From the NCBI GenBank assembly GCA_002310995.1, contig DBYV01000036.1, positions 1,066 through 57,193 of the forward strand: a DNA stretch of 56,128 nt, given 5' to 3'. This DNA is from a bacterium UBP6_UBA1177 (lineage in GTDB: Bacteria; UBP6; UBA1177). This document shows, piece by piece, positions 16,668 to 25,189 of this stretch (position 1 is the first letter of the stretch; each line of letters opens with the position of its first letter). The position numbers and the translations under genes were made by a program. The notes under the pieces were generated by a model. It saw nothing but the letters and a program-made list of their open reading frames with translations. It was not told where the DNA came from and searched no databases.

Positions 16668-18430
16668 AGATTGAGGAATTCGGTGATGTCTTCTTTTATA
16701 AGTTCGAGAGAATTTTTCCAGAAGTTTATGTCGTTCAGATTGACATCAACTATTTTAGCTACATCCGTTACGCTGCGTTTGCCTGTTTCGGAAAGTAGAA
16801 ATTCGTATTTTTCGGTAAAGCTGCTGCCGGTTTCAGTATATTTAGCGTAAAGTCCTTTCGCAAAGAGGAGCCCGAACGCGTATGGGAAGTTATAGAAATT
16901 CCAGTCGGGGTTGTAGTAGTGCGGTTTGATGAGCCAGAGATAGGGATGAAGAATGTTCTCGTCAAGTCCGTCACCATACGCCTCTTTCTGAGCTTTGAGC
17001 ATTTCGTCGCATAGTTCTTCCGGCGAAAGCGGTGCAGTTTCACGTGCTTTGAAAAGTGCGCTTTCGAAAAGATACCGGCTGTAAATATCAACGATTACCT
17101 GACCTGCAGAAGAGATATCTGCTTCGAGAATTGCAAGCGCCGATTTTTTGTCAGCTTCTTTGAGAGCTGCTTTATTGATTATTGTCTCGCAGAAGATTGA
17201 AGCTGTTTCGGCAAGAGGGGAGGGGTAGCTCGTGTTGAGTATCACGTTGTTCGAAAGGCAATGACCGTGAAATGCGTGTCCGAGTTCGTGAGCAATAGTC
17301 CTGACATCGTTGTAGGAGCCGTCGAAATTGGCGAGAATTCTGCTCTGTGAAATGGAAAAAAGGTTTTCGCAGAAGGCTCCGCCGACTTTGCCTTCTCTGA
17401 TTTCGGAATCAATCCAGTCGTTTTCAAAAGCATTCTTTGCAAAATTTCCAAGTTTGCTGCTGAAAGTCGAAAACTTGTCAACAATAAATTTTGCTGCTTC
17501 TGAGTAGGTGAAATTTGATTGCGTCCCGGAAGTTACCGGTGCAAAAAGATCATAAAATGGAAGAGCACTGTTCAATCCGAGCATTTGGGCTTTCTTGCGA
17601 TAGTATGCTCTGAAAAACGGAAGATACTCTTTTATTGCCGAAAACATCGTATCGATAATGCTTTTTTCCATCCTGTTTTTTGTCAGAACCATCTCCAGCA
17701 CGGAAGAGTAGCCGCGCATTCTGGCCAAAATGATTGATTCCCCTTTTATCGCGTTTATGCAGGCCGCAGCAGCCTTCTCGATTTTTCTGTAAGCTCTGAT
17801 TTCCGATTCATAAGCCTTTTTTCTCACATCTGCATTTTCGGAATATGCAAGGGCACGGATCTGGGAAATAGGTTTTATTTCATTTCTGCCGTCCACTGTT
17901 GAAATTTTTCCGGTAAGAGAGCTGATAAGGACATTATGGAGATTCATCCACGACGAAGAACCGACCAGTTTAAGGTTGGAAATAATCTGTTCCGTCTGGT
18001 CGTCGAGAATGTGTTTTCCTTTTGTTATGAGTTCTTCAAAGTGGAAAATGCACTCTTCGAGATCTGTTCCGCTCAGAGTTTTCGGATCAAATCCGCTTGC
18101 GGCAAGCCATTTTATGAATTTGACGTCGGCAAGAGAGGTTCTGTTCTCCTTAACCGTAACCGATTCAATGTAAGAATTGGCCTTGGCATTGTTCGTGTTG
18201 GTGCAGAATGAGAGGTTTGCAAAGCAGAAAAGTTTCTCTGTCAAAGCTTTTATTTCAGATCTTAAAACGATATATTTCTTTAGAATTTCAGGCAATTTGC
18301 TGTTTTCAGATATCTGATTTACGAATTTTTCGTATTCTTCGTTCTTAGAATCAAGTTTTTTACAGTCTTCGGCAAATTCCGGAGAATCAAAGCCTGTATA
18401 AAGAGCATCAAGATTCCAGCGAGTCTTCAT
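16664..18430 (-). CDS. pepF: Oligoendopeptidase F (M3 family metallopeptidase)
   Basis: 588 residues, matching the ~600 of PepF enzymes. It is cytoplasmic, lacks a signal peptide and cleaves oligopeptides. The zinc site HELGH is at 381-385 within IAHELGHAFHGH, and the downstream M3 segments LAETASIFCETIINKAAL (third zinc ligand region) and the HPYLWLIKPHYYNPDWNFYNFPYAFG block are present. It is first in a two-gene operon with the transglycosylase, behind a strong promoter candidate at 18474-18501. Confidence 0.95.
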   Translation of the reverse strand: MKTRWNLDALYTGFDSPEFAEDCKKLDSKNEEYEKFVNQISENSKLPEILKKYIVLRSEIKALTEKLFCFANLSFCTNTNNAKANSYIESVTVKENRTSLADVKFIKWLAASGFDPKTLSGTDLEECIFHFEELITKGKHILDDQTEQIISNLKLVGSSSWMNLHNVLISSLTGKISTVDGRNEIKPISQIRALAYSENADVRKKAYESEIRAYRKIEKAAAACINAIKGESIILARMRGYSSVLEMVLTKNRMEKSIIDTMFSAIKEYLPFFRAYYRKKAQMLGLNSALPFYDLFAPVTSGTQSNFTYSEAAKFIVDKFSTFSSKLGNFAKNAFENDWIDSEIREGKVGGAFCENLFSISQSRILANFDGSYNDVRTIAHELGHAFHGHCLSNNVILNTSYPSPLAETASIFCETIINKAALKEADKKSALAILEADISSAGQVIVDIYSRYLFESALFKARETAPLSPEELCDEMLKAQKEAYGDGLDENILHPYLWLIKPHYYNPDWNFYNFPYAFGLLFAKGLYAKYTETGSSFTEKYEFLLSETGKRSVTDVAKIVDVNLNDINFWKNSLELIKEDITEFLNL

Positions 18431-18473
18431 CGTATTTTACCCTCTCGATAAAAATGACAGCAAAAAGCGAACG

Positions 18474-18501
18474 ATTATATAGAGAGGTAAAAATAAGGCA
18501 A
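18474..18501 (-). promoter_or_regulatory. Candidate sigma70-type promoter for pepF
   Basis: On the minus strand TTGCCT (18496-18501), 16-base spacer, perfect TATAAT (18474-18479), about 45 bases before the pepF start. Confidence 0.55.
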
Positions 18502-18509
18502 ATTTCATT

Positions 18510-18537
18510 TTGCAAAAAAAATCGGCTGTGCTATAAG
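18510..18537 (+). promoter_or_regulatory. Candidate sigma70-type promoter for the 18561-23772 gene cluster
   Basis: TTGCAA (18510-18515), 16-base spacer, TATAAG (18532-18537). It is adjacent to and divergent from the pepF promoter. Confidence 0.5.
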
Positions 18538-18560
18538 AAAAAGACTTTTTCGGGGGTGTG

Positions 18561-19631
18561 ATGATTATTCCTTTTTCCGAATTAAAACTATATCTTTCCG
18601 ATTTTGATGGAAGATATCTTCCTTCATTTGTAAACGATCTTTCGCGCGACAGTGAACTCAGCCGCGGCCTTGTGATTGCCGAAGCCGGCAATAAGACTGT
18701 TTATGTTCTGATTTCAGAAGGGCGGGCTGTTATTTCAAAAGTTCTTTCATTCTCCGATGAAGAATGTCTTGTTACTGATGTTCCGGTTACGGAAATGTTT
18801 CTGGAAAAGTCAGCCGATCTTTATCTTTTCAGCATAGAAAACGACACTGTTTTCAAATGGCTTGCAGAATTTTTCACTTATCCTGTCTCTCTTTACGCTC
18901 CGTGGAATTTTGCAGATACAGCTAAACTTGTTTCATCGTTTTCCGCAAGTAAAGAAAATGCGCTTCTGTGTTTCAAGCATGGTTCGGTTATGAATATAGT
19001 CTCTTTCGAAGAGGGGAATTTCAAAGGGTTTGCATATTTCGATCCGGCTGAAAAAAAGTATCTCTTCGAACAAAATGCCATGAAGTTCGGTTCATATTTA
19101 GGTTCGCTGGATGTTTCCAAACCTGTTGTTCTCTGCAAAAAAGTGTCGGAGAAAATCCTTGCATCCTCTTTTTTCAGCAGCGGTCTTGATTTTCTTGAAA
19201 ACGATTTGGTTCAAGCCGAATCCGAAGTATATTTCAGCTGTTTCAATCTTGTTTTTAACGCTTTTGCCAAAGTGATGCCGCCTGAAAAATTGAAAGAGCT
19301 TTCGGAAAAACTTTTTTCCTACCTTCGCGGAAGATATTCCGGGCTTTATTCGAAACTAGCCTTTTCCACGGAAACAATGAGCGTTAACTGGGAGACAATA
19401 CTTGACGAAAGGAAGGCGATAGCCGTTGAATACCGCTTCGGCGAATATCACAGGTATCTTGACGAGATATTTTATCTTATGCTGAAGACTTCCGTTTCTC
19501 TGCTGCATCCTAGAAAAAGGCGTTCTCTCGCACTTGATATAAGCGCTTTGGTCCGCAATGCTGAAGACCGGAACAACGATTTTTCAGGAATGTTTGACAG
19601 ATTGGATAAAATGTTGAAAATTCTGCGGTAG
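18561..19631 (+). CDS. Protein of unknown function, first gene of FHA-ANK-ParA cluster
   Basis: 356 residues with no signal peptide. I recognise no family. The first ~200 residues alternate short strands and Phe/Leu-rich segments (for example FSELKLYLSDFDGRY, NKTVYVLISEGRAVISK); the C-terminal half is helical and basic near the end (LLHPRKRRSLALDISALVR). ATG 18561 is chosen behind GGGGGTG; a GTG one codon earlier is equally possible. Spacing to the FHA gene is 19 bases, so they are probably co-transcribed from 18510. Its steady company with an FHA protein, a MinD-like ATPase and an Lgt-family protein suggests a cytoplasmic partner in an envelope or polarity module; this is inference. Confidence 0.75.
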   Translation: MIIPFSELKLYLSDFDGRYLPSFVNDLSRDSELSRGLVIAEAGNKTVYVLISEGRAVISKVLSFSDEECLVTDVPVTEMFLEKSADLYLFSIENDTVFKWLAEFFTYPVSLYAPWNFADTAKLVSSFSASKENALLCFKHGSVMNIVSFEEGNFKGFAYFDPAEKKYLFEQNAMKFGSYLGSLDVSKPVVLCKKVSEKILASSFFSSGLDFLENDLVQAESEVYFSCFNLVFNAFAKVMPPEKLKELSEKLFSYLRGRYSGLYSKLAFSTETMSVNWETILDERKAIAVEYRFGEYHRYLDEIFYLMLKTSVSLLHPRKRRSLALDISALVRNAEDRNNDFSGMFDRLDKMLKILR

Positions 19632-19650
19632 TGTTTTTTTAGAGGTTTGA

Positions 19651-20538
19651 ATGCCGGTGCTGAAACTCATAGTCGAAAACGACAGAAACGAACTTAATAT
19701 TTTTGAGTTCAACGGTAATCTGATTACAGTAGGAAGAAGCCCGAAAAACGATCTTGTCCTTGATGAAAGGAATGTTTCGCGATATCACTTTCAGCTTGAG
19801 ATCGTAGACGGAAGGATAATTATCTGCGACCGCGGAAGCTACAATCACACTTTTGTAGACGAACGGGAACTGAATAACGAAAAGCTCGAAATTTTTGTCG
19901 GAAACGTCATAACTGTCGGAGACTACAACATCTATCTCGAAGAGGACGAAGAGTCGCTTCTCAAAACTGTCCAGCCGGCACTCGAAACCGACGGTAGAAA
20001 AATTGCTGCGGATAACCTTCTTCTTGCAAAGAACGGCTATCTCGGAGGAAAAATTTTCCCGCTTGCCGGTCGCGAAACCGTTATTGGAACCCACGCTAGC
20101 GCCGATGTCTATCTTTCAGCTGAAGATATTCCGCCGATTCACTCGAAAATTGTTTTCGACGGCAATATCTATCTTTTGGTAAAAGGCGATTACAATGCCG
20201 ACTATCCGCTTATCGTCAACGATACCGAAGTCAATTCGGTCGATATGAGGAACGGTGACGAAATCAGAGTAGGCGACTTCATATTTGAATTTGTCGAGAA
20301 AGGAGCCGAATACGATCCGCAGCCCTATCAGCTTGAAGCGGAAAAAACGAGAAAGGAAAAGCTCAGAAAAGATATAAAAGGCAAAAAAATAAGAAGCATC
20401 AACGATGAAGAGCAGGAAGAAAAAACCGAAATTACCCGAATAAACAAATCGGGATCAGGTAAAAAAGTCGTAATTATCCTGCTCGCTCTTGCTGTAGCTG
20501 CGGCTGCTGCCGGTGCGGTCTTCTTTTTTGTCCTTTAG
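19651..20538 (+). CDS. Tail-anchored protein with two FHA domains
   Basis: 295 residues. FHA domain 1 (about 5-95) has the full phosphothreonine-binding pattern: GRSPKNDLVL, NVSRYHFQL and YNHTFVDE. FHA domain 2 (about 125-225) is more divergent: VIGTHASADVYL, PPIHSKIVF, VNDTEVN. Residues 235-268 are highly charged (KEKLRKDIKGKKIR...), and the C-terminus is one Ala/Val-rich membrane segment (about 270-293), so both FHA domains face the cytoplasm from the inner membrane. FHA domains read Ser/Thr phosphorylation; no kinase is in the window. AGAGGTTTGA precedes the ATG. Confidence 0.88.
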   Translation: MPVLKLIVENDRNELNIFEFNGNLITVGRSPKNDLVLDERNVSRYHFQLEIVDGRIIICDRGSYNHTFVDERELNNEKLEIFVGNVITVGDYNIYLEEDEESLLKTVQPALETDGRKIAADNLLLAKNGYLGGKIFPLAGRETVIGTHASADVYLSAEDIPPIHSKIVFDGNIYLLVKGDYNADYPLIVNDTEVNSVDMRNGDEIRVGDFIFEFVEKGAEYDPQPYQLEAEKTRKEKLRKDIKGKKIRSINDEEQEEKTEITRINKSGSGKKVVIILLALAVAAAAAGAVFFFVL

Positions 20539-20559
20539 CCTCTTGACGAAGTTTTGCAA

Positions 20560-21273
20560 ATGAAATCATCGATTTTATTCATTTTTTTTCTTGTTTTTAT
20601 TTTGATTTCCTGCTCAACGGACAGTGCTTCTCTTCTTAAAAAAGCGGGCTACGAGGCTGACGGAGAGGGGCTTCTCGAAGCTGTCAGGAACGATGACGGG
20701 AAAGCTCTCGATATCTTTCTGAAAATGCCTGAACTTCTTAATTTTGCTGACAAATCAGGAAAAAATGCTGTCATGTTCGCTGCTCTTAAAAAAGACTGCA
20801 CAATGCTGAAAAAACTGGTTGCTGCCGGAGCAAATCTCAAAATCATGGATAATTCTGAAAAAACTCCTCTTCACTACGCCGCAGCCGGAAATTCGGAAGA
20901 ATGTGCCCGCTTCCTGCTTGAAAACGGTGCTGACGCTAATCTGCAGGACAATTTCGGACGCGATGCGGCAAATACGCTGGCAAGTCTCGGCAAAGAAGAA
21001 AATCCTGAACTTTTCAGGATGCTTGTCGGCAAATCGACCGATATAGAAAGACGCGATAACGACAAAAAAACTCTTTTGATAATCGCTGCTGAAAAAGGTT
21101 ACGCTGATTATATAAAATTTCTCGTATCTTCGGGAGTTTCGCCTCTTTCAAAGGATTTTAGCGGAAGAACGGCTCTTGACTATGCTGCCGAATCACTTGA
21201 GGCTGGGCGTATTGATAGTGCGGTTTTTGAAGAGATTGAGGCATATACACAGAAAATAAAAGAAAAACTATAG
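20560..21273 (+). CDS. Ankyrin-repeat lipoprotein
   Basis: 237 residues. The signal peptide ends in the lipobox LISC, so the mature protein is predicted to be lipid-anchored and periplasmic or surface-facing. About five ankyrin repeats follow; the clearest are KTPLHYAAAGNSEECARFLLENGADAN and KTLLIIAAEKGYADYIKFL, then GRTALDYAAE. Ankyrin repeats usually bind another protein. The start ATG 20560 lacks a strong ribosome binding site, but an in-frame TTG six bases earlier is no better. It sits between the FHA and ATPase genes (21- and 13-base gaps). Confidence 0.85.
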   Translation: MKSSILFIFFLVFILISCSTDSASLLKKAGYEADGEGLLEAVRNDDGKALDIFLKMPELLNFADKSGKNAVMFAALKKDCTMLKKLVAAGANLKIMDNSEKTPLHYAAAGNSEECARFLLENGADANLQDNFGRDAANTLASLGKEENPELFRMLVGKSTDIERRDNDKKTLLIIAAEKGYADYIKFLVSSGVSPLSKDFSGRTALDYAAESLEAGRIDSAVFEEIEAYTQKIKEKL

Positions 21274-21286
21274 ATGAGGTGAATGA

Positions 21287-22915
21287 ATGGTAAAGCTGAT
21301 TGCGGCATTTTCTCCTAAAGGGGGAGCCGGAACTTCGATGATAATCGCGAATCTTTCCATCTACCTTGCCCAAAAGGGTAAAAAGGTTCTTCTTATTGAT
21401 GCGGCCCCGAACGGCGGAACGCTGCATTCCTACCTGAACCTTCCTGCTATAGCTGTTTCCGATGAAGTTGCGGAGCATTTTTCAGTGCTTCCGCTTATTT
21501 CCACCGATTATCAGAACCTCAGTTTCTTCAGTAACCTCCAGCATCAGGGTTCGAAAATAAGCGAACTACTGACGCGCTGGCAGGGAGAGATGGAACAGGG
21601 ACAGTTTGATTTCGTCTTTATCGATATGGGCTCTGTCATAAATTACGATCTGATGGACGTTATAGCTATTGCTGACTACTCGCTTATGTTTATTTCACCC
21701 GATTTCGTTTCGTTCGAGAAAAGCAACTATTTTTTCAGAGAGCTTGTCAATTACAGACTGAGAAACGTTGAACTCAAATATGATATCCAGCTTGAGACGC
21801 AGAATATAAGGCGCGCGAAAAAGGATTATCTTTTTACTTTCAGAAATCTGCTTATCCTGCTTTCTCAGGCGATGCCTAAAAATGCAACTCAGATTGCAAA
21901 CATCGAAAGCGACCTTAAAATCGGCATTGTTTACAACGGTGTGCGCAGTTCGGCCGACAAAGAACTTATTCAGCTTTACCGTTTTATAATCAGCAACAGT
22001 TTTGGTGTCGATACCGATTCAATCGCTGAGATAGCCTATTCCGATCTCGTTCCGACTTCAATTGCGGCAATGAAACCGGTAGTTACTCTTGAGAAAAACG
22101 CCGAATTCATCGATGCTCTCGACAAATTCGTCAGCACGTTGTCAGCGCGTATTTTCCAGCAGAGCGCAGTTAAAAAGAAACTTCGGATAACTCCCTTCAA
22201 CTACTATGAATGGTTCGGTCTTGACCGCGGCTGTTCCGCATTTGACATCAACAGCCAGTACGAAAAGCTTAAAAAACTTTATGTTGGTGACAATCCGCTG
22301 CTGCGTGATATTTACGAAGATAACGATCTTTTCATTCTTAACTCCCTTGTTGATACGATTTTCAAAGAGCTTAACGACCCTGAAATAAGACGTGAATACG
22401 ATATGGATATCGAAAGCCATGTCGTTTCGCTTGAGACTTCGTTTCCTGATATCTTTATAATCGGTGAAGTCATAAAAAAGTATAACCGTGTAAAAAAGAG
22501 AGAAGTTCTTGTAAAAAAAGATGTTTACGGGCGTAGCGCCGAAAAGGTTGGAGAGGTTTCACAGGAAAACGACGACTTTGTGGATGTTAATGAAATATTC
22601 AATAAATATCGCGAATTACCGGTAACGGGAGATCTTTTGAGAAAAATCAGAGAGGAAGTCGGTATATCCTATGAACTTATTATTTCGCGCACTAAAATAT
22701 CGAATATGGTTCTTGATGCAATAGAAAATGATAAATATGCCCAGTTGCCGGCAGATCTTTATGTTAAGAATTTTGTTCAGCAGTATTGCAAGACGCTGAA
22801 ACTTAATGCCGAGAATACTAAACTCATAGCTTCAGGCTATCTGAAATCAAAAAACGCCCAACTTAATCCTGTCGAACCTGCTGTAGAAGAAAATCCGCAG
22901 GAGAAAAAAGTATGA
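21287..22915 (+). CDS. MinD/ParA-like ATPase fused to a J-like segment and a RodZ-type HTH
   Basis: 542 residues in three parts. Residues 1 to ~290 are a MinD/ParA/CpaE-type P-loop domain: FSPKGGAGTS keeps the signature Lys11, but the usual P-loop lysine (GKT/GKS) is Thr16; VLLIDAAPNGG and FVFIDMGS give the switch and Walker B regions. Residues ~303-380 resemble a degenerate DnaJ segment (YEWFGLDRG, then DPEIRREYDMD) without an HPD tripeptide. Residues ~444-510 match the RodZ/HTH_25 helix-turn-helix (LRKIREEVGISYELIISRTKI, then LPADLYVKNFVQQYCKTL). Such a protein could position envelope machinery at a cell site. It overlaps the next gene by 4 bases (ATGA). Confidence 0.85.
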   Translation: MVKLIAAFSPKGGAGTSMIIANLSIYLAQKGKKVLLIDAAPNGGTLHSYLNLPAIAVSDEVAEHFSVLPLISTDYQNLSFFSNLQHQGSKISELLTRWQGEMEQGQFDFVFIDMGSVINYDLMDVIAIADYSLMFISPDFVSFEKSNYFFRELVNYRLRNVELKYDIQLETQNIRRAKKDYLFTFRNLLILLSQAMPKNATQIANIESDLKIGIVYNGVRSSADKELIQLYRFIISNSFGVDTDSIAEIAYSDLVPTSIAAMKPVVTLEKNAEFIDALDKFVSTLSARIFQQSAVKKKLRITPFNYYEWFGLDRGCSAFDINSQYEKLKKLYVGDNPLLRDIYEDNDLFILNSLVDTIFKELNDPEIRREYDMDIESHVVSLETSFPDIFIIGEVIKKYNRVKKREVLVKKDVYGRSAEKVGEVSQENDDFVDVNEIFNKYRELPVTGDLLRKIREEVGISYELIISRTKISNMVLDAIENDKYAQLPADLYVKNFVQQYCKTLKLNAENTKLIASGYLKSKNAQLNPVEPAVEENPQEKKV

Positions 22916-23772
22916 ACCATAATATTTTCAGGCCGATATTTGATTATTTCGGTTTCTTTTACCCCGGGGCCTATATGACGGTTCTCTTTTTTTCGTTTTT
23001 TATGACACTCCCGATAATGATTTTTGCTTCAAAGCGGTTCAACATGAGTTTAAGGAAAATGGTTTTTCTTCCTCTTGTCATTGTTCCGTCGGCTCTCGTT
23101 TTTTCAAAAATTTTTCACATTATTTTTGAAGATATGAGGCAGATTTATATGGACGGATTGAGGGAAAACGGCATAAGTTATCTTTTTACTGTCATGCTCA
23201 ATCCGTTTAAGCCGGGACATGTTTTTTACGGCGGGCTGTTCGGCGGATTTCTTGCCGGAGCTATTGCTACGCTTATTGTTTATCCTCACAACAGAACAGC
23301 TTTTCTCAAAACGGCAGATGCTGCCTCAATATGCGTTGCAAACGGTCTTTGGCTTACGCGTATCGGCTGCTTTCTTGAAGGTTGCTGCTTTGGAAGGCCT
23401 TCAGAACTGTTCGGGATACGCTTCCCTCAAGGTTCTAAAACTATGTTTTTGCTTTATCAGCTTGATCCTGAGCATACGAATCTTTTTACAGATACGCAGC
23501 CGATAATCCCGACACAACTGATACATTCATTTTCCAACTTTGTAATTTTTGTTTTTTTGCTGAAACTTGCCTGCTCTAAAAGTCCTAAAAATCCGGGCTA
23601 TATTTCGGCGGTTTTTCTTCTTTCCTATTCCGCAACACGTTTTTTGATAGAATTTCTGCGCTTTGATCCGCGTGGAAGTTTTTTAATGTTTTCCACAAGT
23701 CAGTGGATTTCGTTTTTTCTTTTTATAGGCGGTTGGAAGCTTTTTCAGAAAACAAAAACAGAGAAAGCCTGA
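22912..23772 (+). CDS. Lgt-family (prolipoprotein diacylglyceryl transferase-like) membrane protein
   Basis: 286 residues, about seven membrane segments, family length. Lgt-like signs are PGAYMTVLFF, GHVFYGGLFGG (102-112), the family signature region LTRIGCFLEGCCFGRP (148-163), PTQLIHS and RFLIEFLRFDPR. True Lgt moves diacylglyceryl from phosphatidylglycerol to the lipobox cysteine. In E. coli the motif at the GGLFGG position is HGGLIG with an essential His103; here that residue is Tyr106. Arg150 aligns with the important Arg143. It may therefore be a divergent Lgt or a paralog with another role. It is translationally coupled to the ParA-like gene and ends 2 bases from a convergent gene. Confidence 0.82.
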   Translation: MNHNIFRPIFDYFGFFYPGAYMTVLFFSFFMTLPIMIFASKRFNMSLRKMVFLPLVIVPSALVFSKIFHIIFEDMRQIYMDGLRENGISYLFTVMLNPFKPGHVFYGGLFGGFLAGAIATLIVYPHNRTAFLKTADAASICVANGLWLTRIGCFLEGCCFGRPSELFGIRFPQGSKTMFLLYQLDPEHTNLFTDTQPIIPTQLIHSFSNFVIFVFLLKLACSKSPKNPGYISAVFLLSYSATRFLIEFLRFDPRGSFLMFSTSQWISFFLFIGGWKLFQKTKTEKA

Positions 23773-23774
23773 AG

Positions 23775-25178
23775 TTATCTTACGCAGAGAACTTTGAATT
23801 CTTTGAGTTTTGATTTGACTTGAGAGGTTCCTTTTTCCATTTTTACTGACCAAGCCTGTGAAGAATCGGTGGATGATGAATAGGAAGTCGAGCTCCAGAA
23901 AGTATAGTTTCCGATTCCTTCAAAATCTGAGGCGGGTTTGGATTTTGAATAATTGATAAGTGTTTTTAGCTCGTTTATGTTGGGAAGTCTCCAGTCATCG
24001 TGTCCTGCATATTCGAGATCTTTACAATAGTTGAGAGCGGTCTCCCATGTAGAGTTGTCACCGAAAGATTTTGTCCATGTAAGGTTGGAGGTGGAATCTT
24101 GTACAATTTTTTCTTCGGTTCCTGAAACTGTAAAAGAAGCGTTTGGTAAATTTTCACCTCTTACACAACGAACATAAAGATAGGATGTTGAGCCAGTCGT
24201 CTTGTTTCCGGTTATTTCGCCTTTCAAAAAATCTACTGACCAGTTATTTTCATAATCGTAAATGTCAGATGTCCAGAAAATCTGACCTGGGGTGTCGGGG
24301 AATGTGACGGAATTAATGGCCGGGTTGATTTTTCCATAATCAATTATTGTTGCCAATTCTGCCGTGGTAGGTAGGCGCCAGCCTTCGTTGAATCCGGCAA
24401 AATTGCTAGTGTTAAGGCTGTTGCAATAGTCGAGTGCCTCGGAATGTGAACACAGAACTCCTGCACTTCCAGAGCATCCGTCATAAATCTCTGGCAGATT
24501 GCGCTGCCATACAAGTTCGGTGATATTGTCTGTAACCAGATCTGTTGTTGTGGTAAAACTTTTGTTCAGACAGTAGCCTTTTGCTGCATATTGGTAATCC
24601 TGTCCGAAAAGACTGTTGTCTGGAGAAGAAGGACAGCTTGAAAGTGGTTCGTAGTTGTCAAAACATTGTGTTTGCCCGGTACAGAGGACTGTAGATTCAT
24701 CAGCTTCCTCTATGGTGTCACCTGTGTCTGAAGTATCAGTCGTGTCTGAGGTGTCAGTTGTGTCAGAGGTGTCAGTCGTGTCTGATGTATCGGTTGTGTC
24801 AGAGGTGTCAGTCGTGTCTGATGTGTCAGTTGTGTCTGAGGTGTCAGCTGTGTCAGAATCCGCATCGTCGTCGGAATCTGAAGTGTCGCCTGAGTCAGAA
24901 TCTGCATCATCGTCATTGCCGGAATCTGTGTCGTCATCGTGTGGACGCGGGTCATCATCTATCGGATTAGTGTCGCCGTCTGGATTCGAAATATGATCTT
25001 CATCCGTTTCGGTTTCTGTGTCGGCGTCATCATTGTTTCCGGTATCTTCGTCAGAGTCAACATCGCTTATCTCATCTGTATCGTTGTCTTCGGGATACTC
25101 TGTTTTGTGTCCGTTGTGGCATCCGAAAAAGATTACCGGACAAAAAATCAAAAGAAAGATGGCTGTGTTAAGTTTCAT
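23775..25178 (-). CDS. Stalked lipoprotein with two DUF1566 (Lcl C-terminal) domains
   Basis: 467 residues from ATG 25178 (AAGGAGAAAATC upstream; an earlier in-frame start is less likely). The signal ends in IFFGC, an acceptable but weak lipobox. Residues ~25-155 form a very acidic Asp/Ser/Thr stalk with a tandem TSDTTD repeat. Two DUF1566 (PF07603) domains follow, each with the W..A..YC..L..GWRLPT.AEL..II.Y pattern, F.WTS or FWSST, and a closing RCVR/LCVR. PF07603 was first noted in the Legionella collagen-like adhesin Lcl, so a surface-binding role is plausible. It lies 11 bases after the 2000-residue lipoprotein gene and is probably its operon partner. Confidence 0.88.
   Translation of the reverse strand: MKLNTAIFLLIFCPVIFFGCHNGHKTEYPEDNDTDEISDVDSDEDTGNNDDADTETETDEDHISNPDGDTNPIDDDPRPHDDDTDSGNDDDADSDSGDTSDSDDDADSDTADTSDTTDTSDTTDTSDTTDTSDTTDTSDTTDTSDTTDTSDTGDTIEEADESTVLCTGQTQCFDNYEPLSSCPSSPDNSLFGQDYQYAAKGYCLNKSFTTTTDLVTDNITELVWQRNLPEIYDGCSGSAGVLCSHSEALDYCNSLNTSNFAGFNEGWRLPTTAELATIIDYGKINPAINSVTFPDTPGQIFWTSDIYDYENNWSVDFLKGEITGNKTTGSTSYLYVRCVRGENLPNASFTVSGTEEKIVQDSTSNLTWTKSFGDNSTWETALNYCKDLEYAGHDDWRLPNINELKTLINYSKSKPASDFEGIGNYTFWSSTSYSSSTDSSQAWSVKMEKGTSQVKSKLKEFKVLCVR
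24724..24856 (-). repeat. In-frame 18-base tandem repeat encoding (TSDTTD)n
   Basis: Six full 18-base units lie at 24736-24843 (plus-strand form begins TCAGTCGTGTCTGAGGTG, with one to four changes per unit), flanked by partial units. They encode the stalk of the DUF1566 lipoprotein. Because each unit is six codons, gain or loss changes stalk length but not the frame. Confidence 0.9.
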
Positions 25179-25189
25179 GATTTTCTCCT

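Noticed and set aside
24724..24856. Possible CRISPR-like array
   Set aside because: Units are contiguous 18-base coding repeats with no unique spacers. The CGDG repeats and the 9-base array at 13342 also lack repeat-spacer structure.
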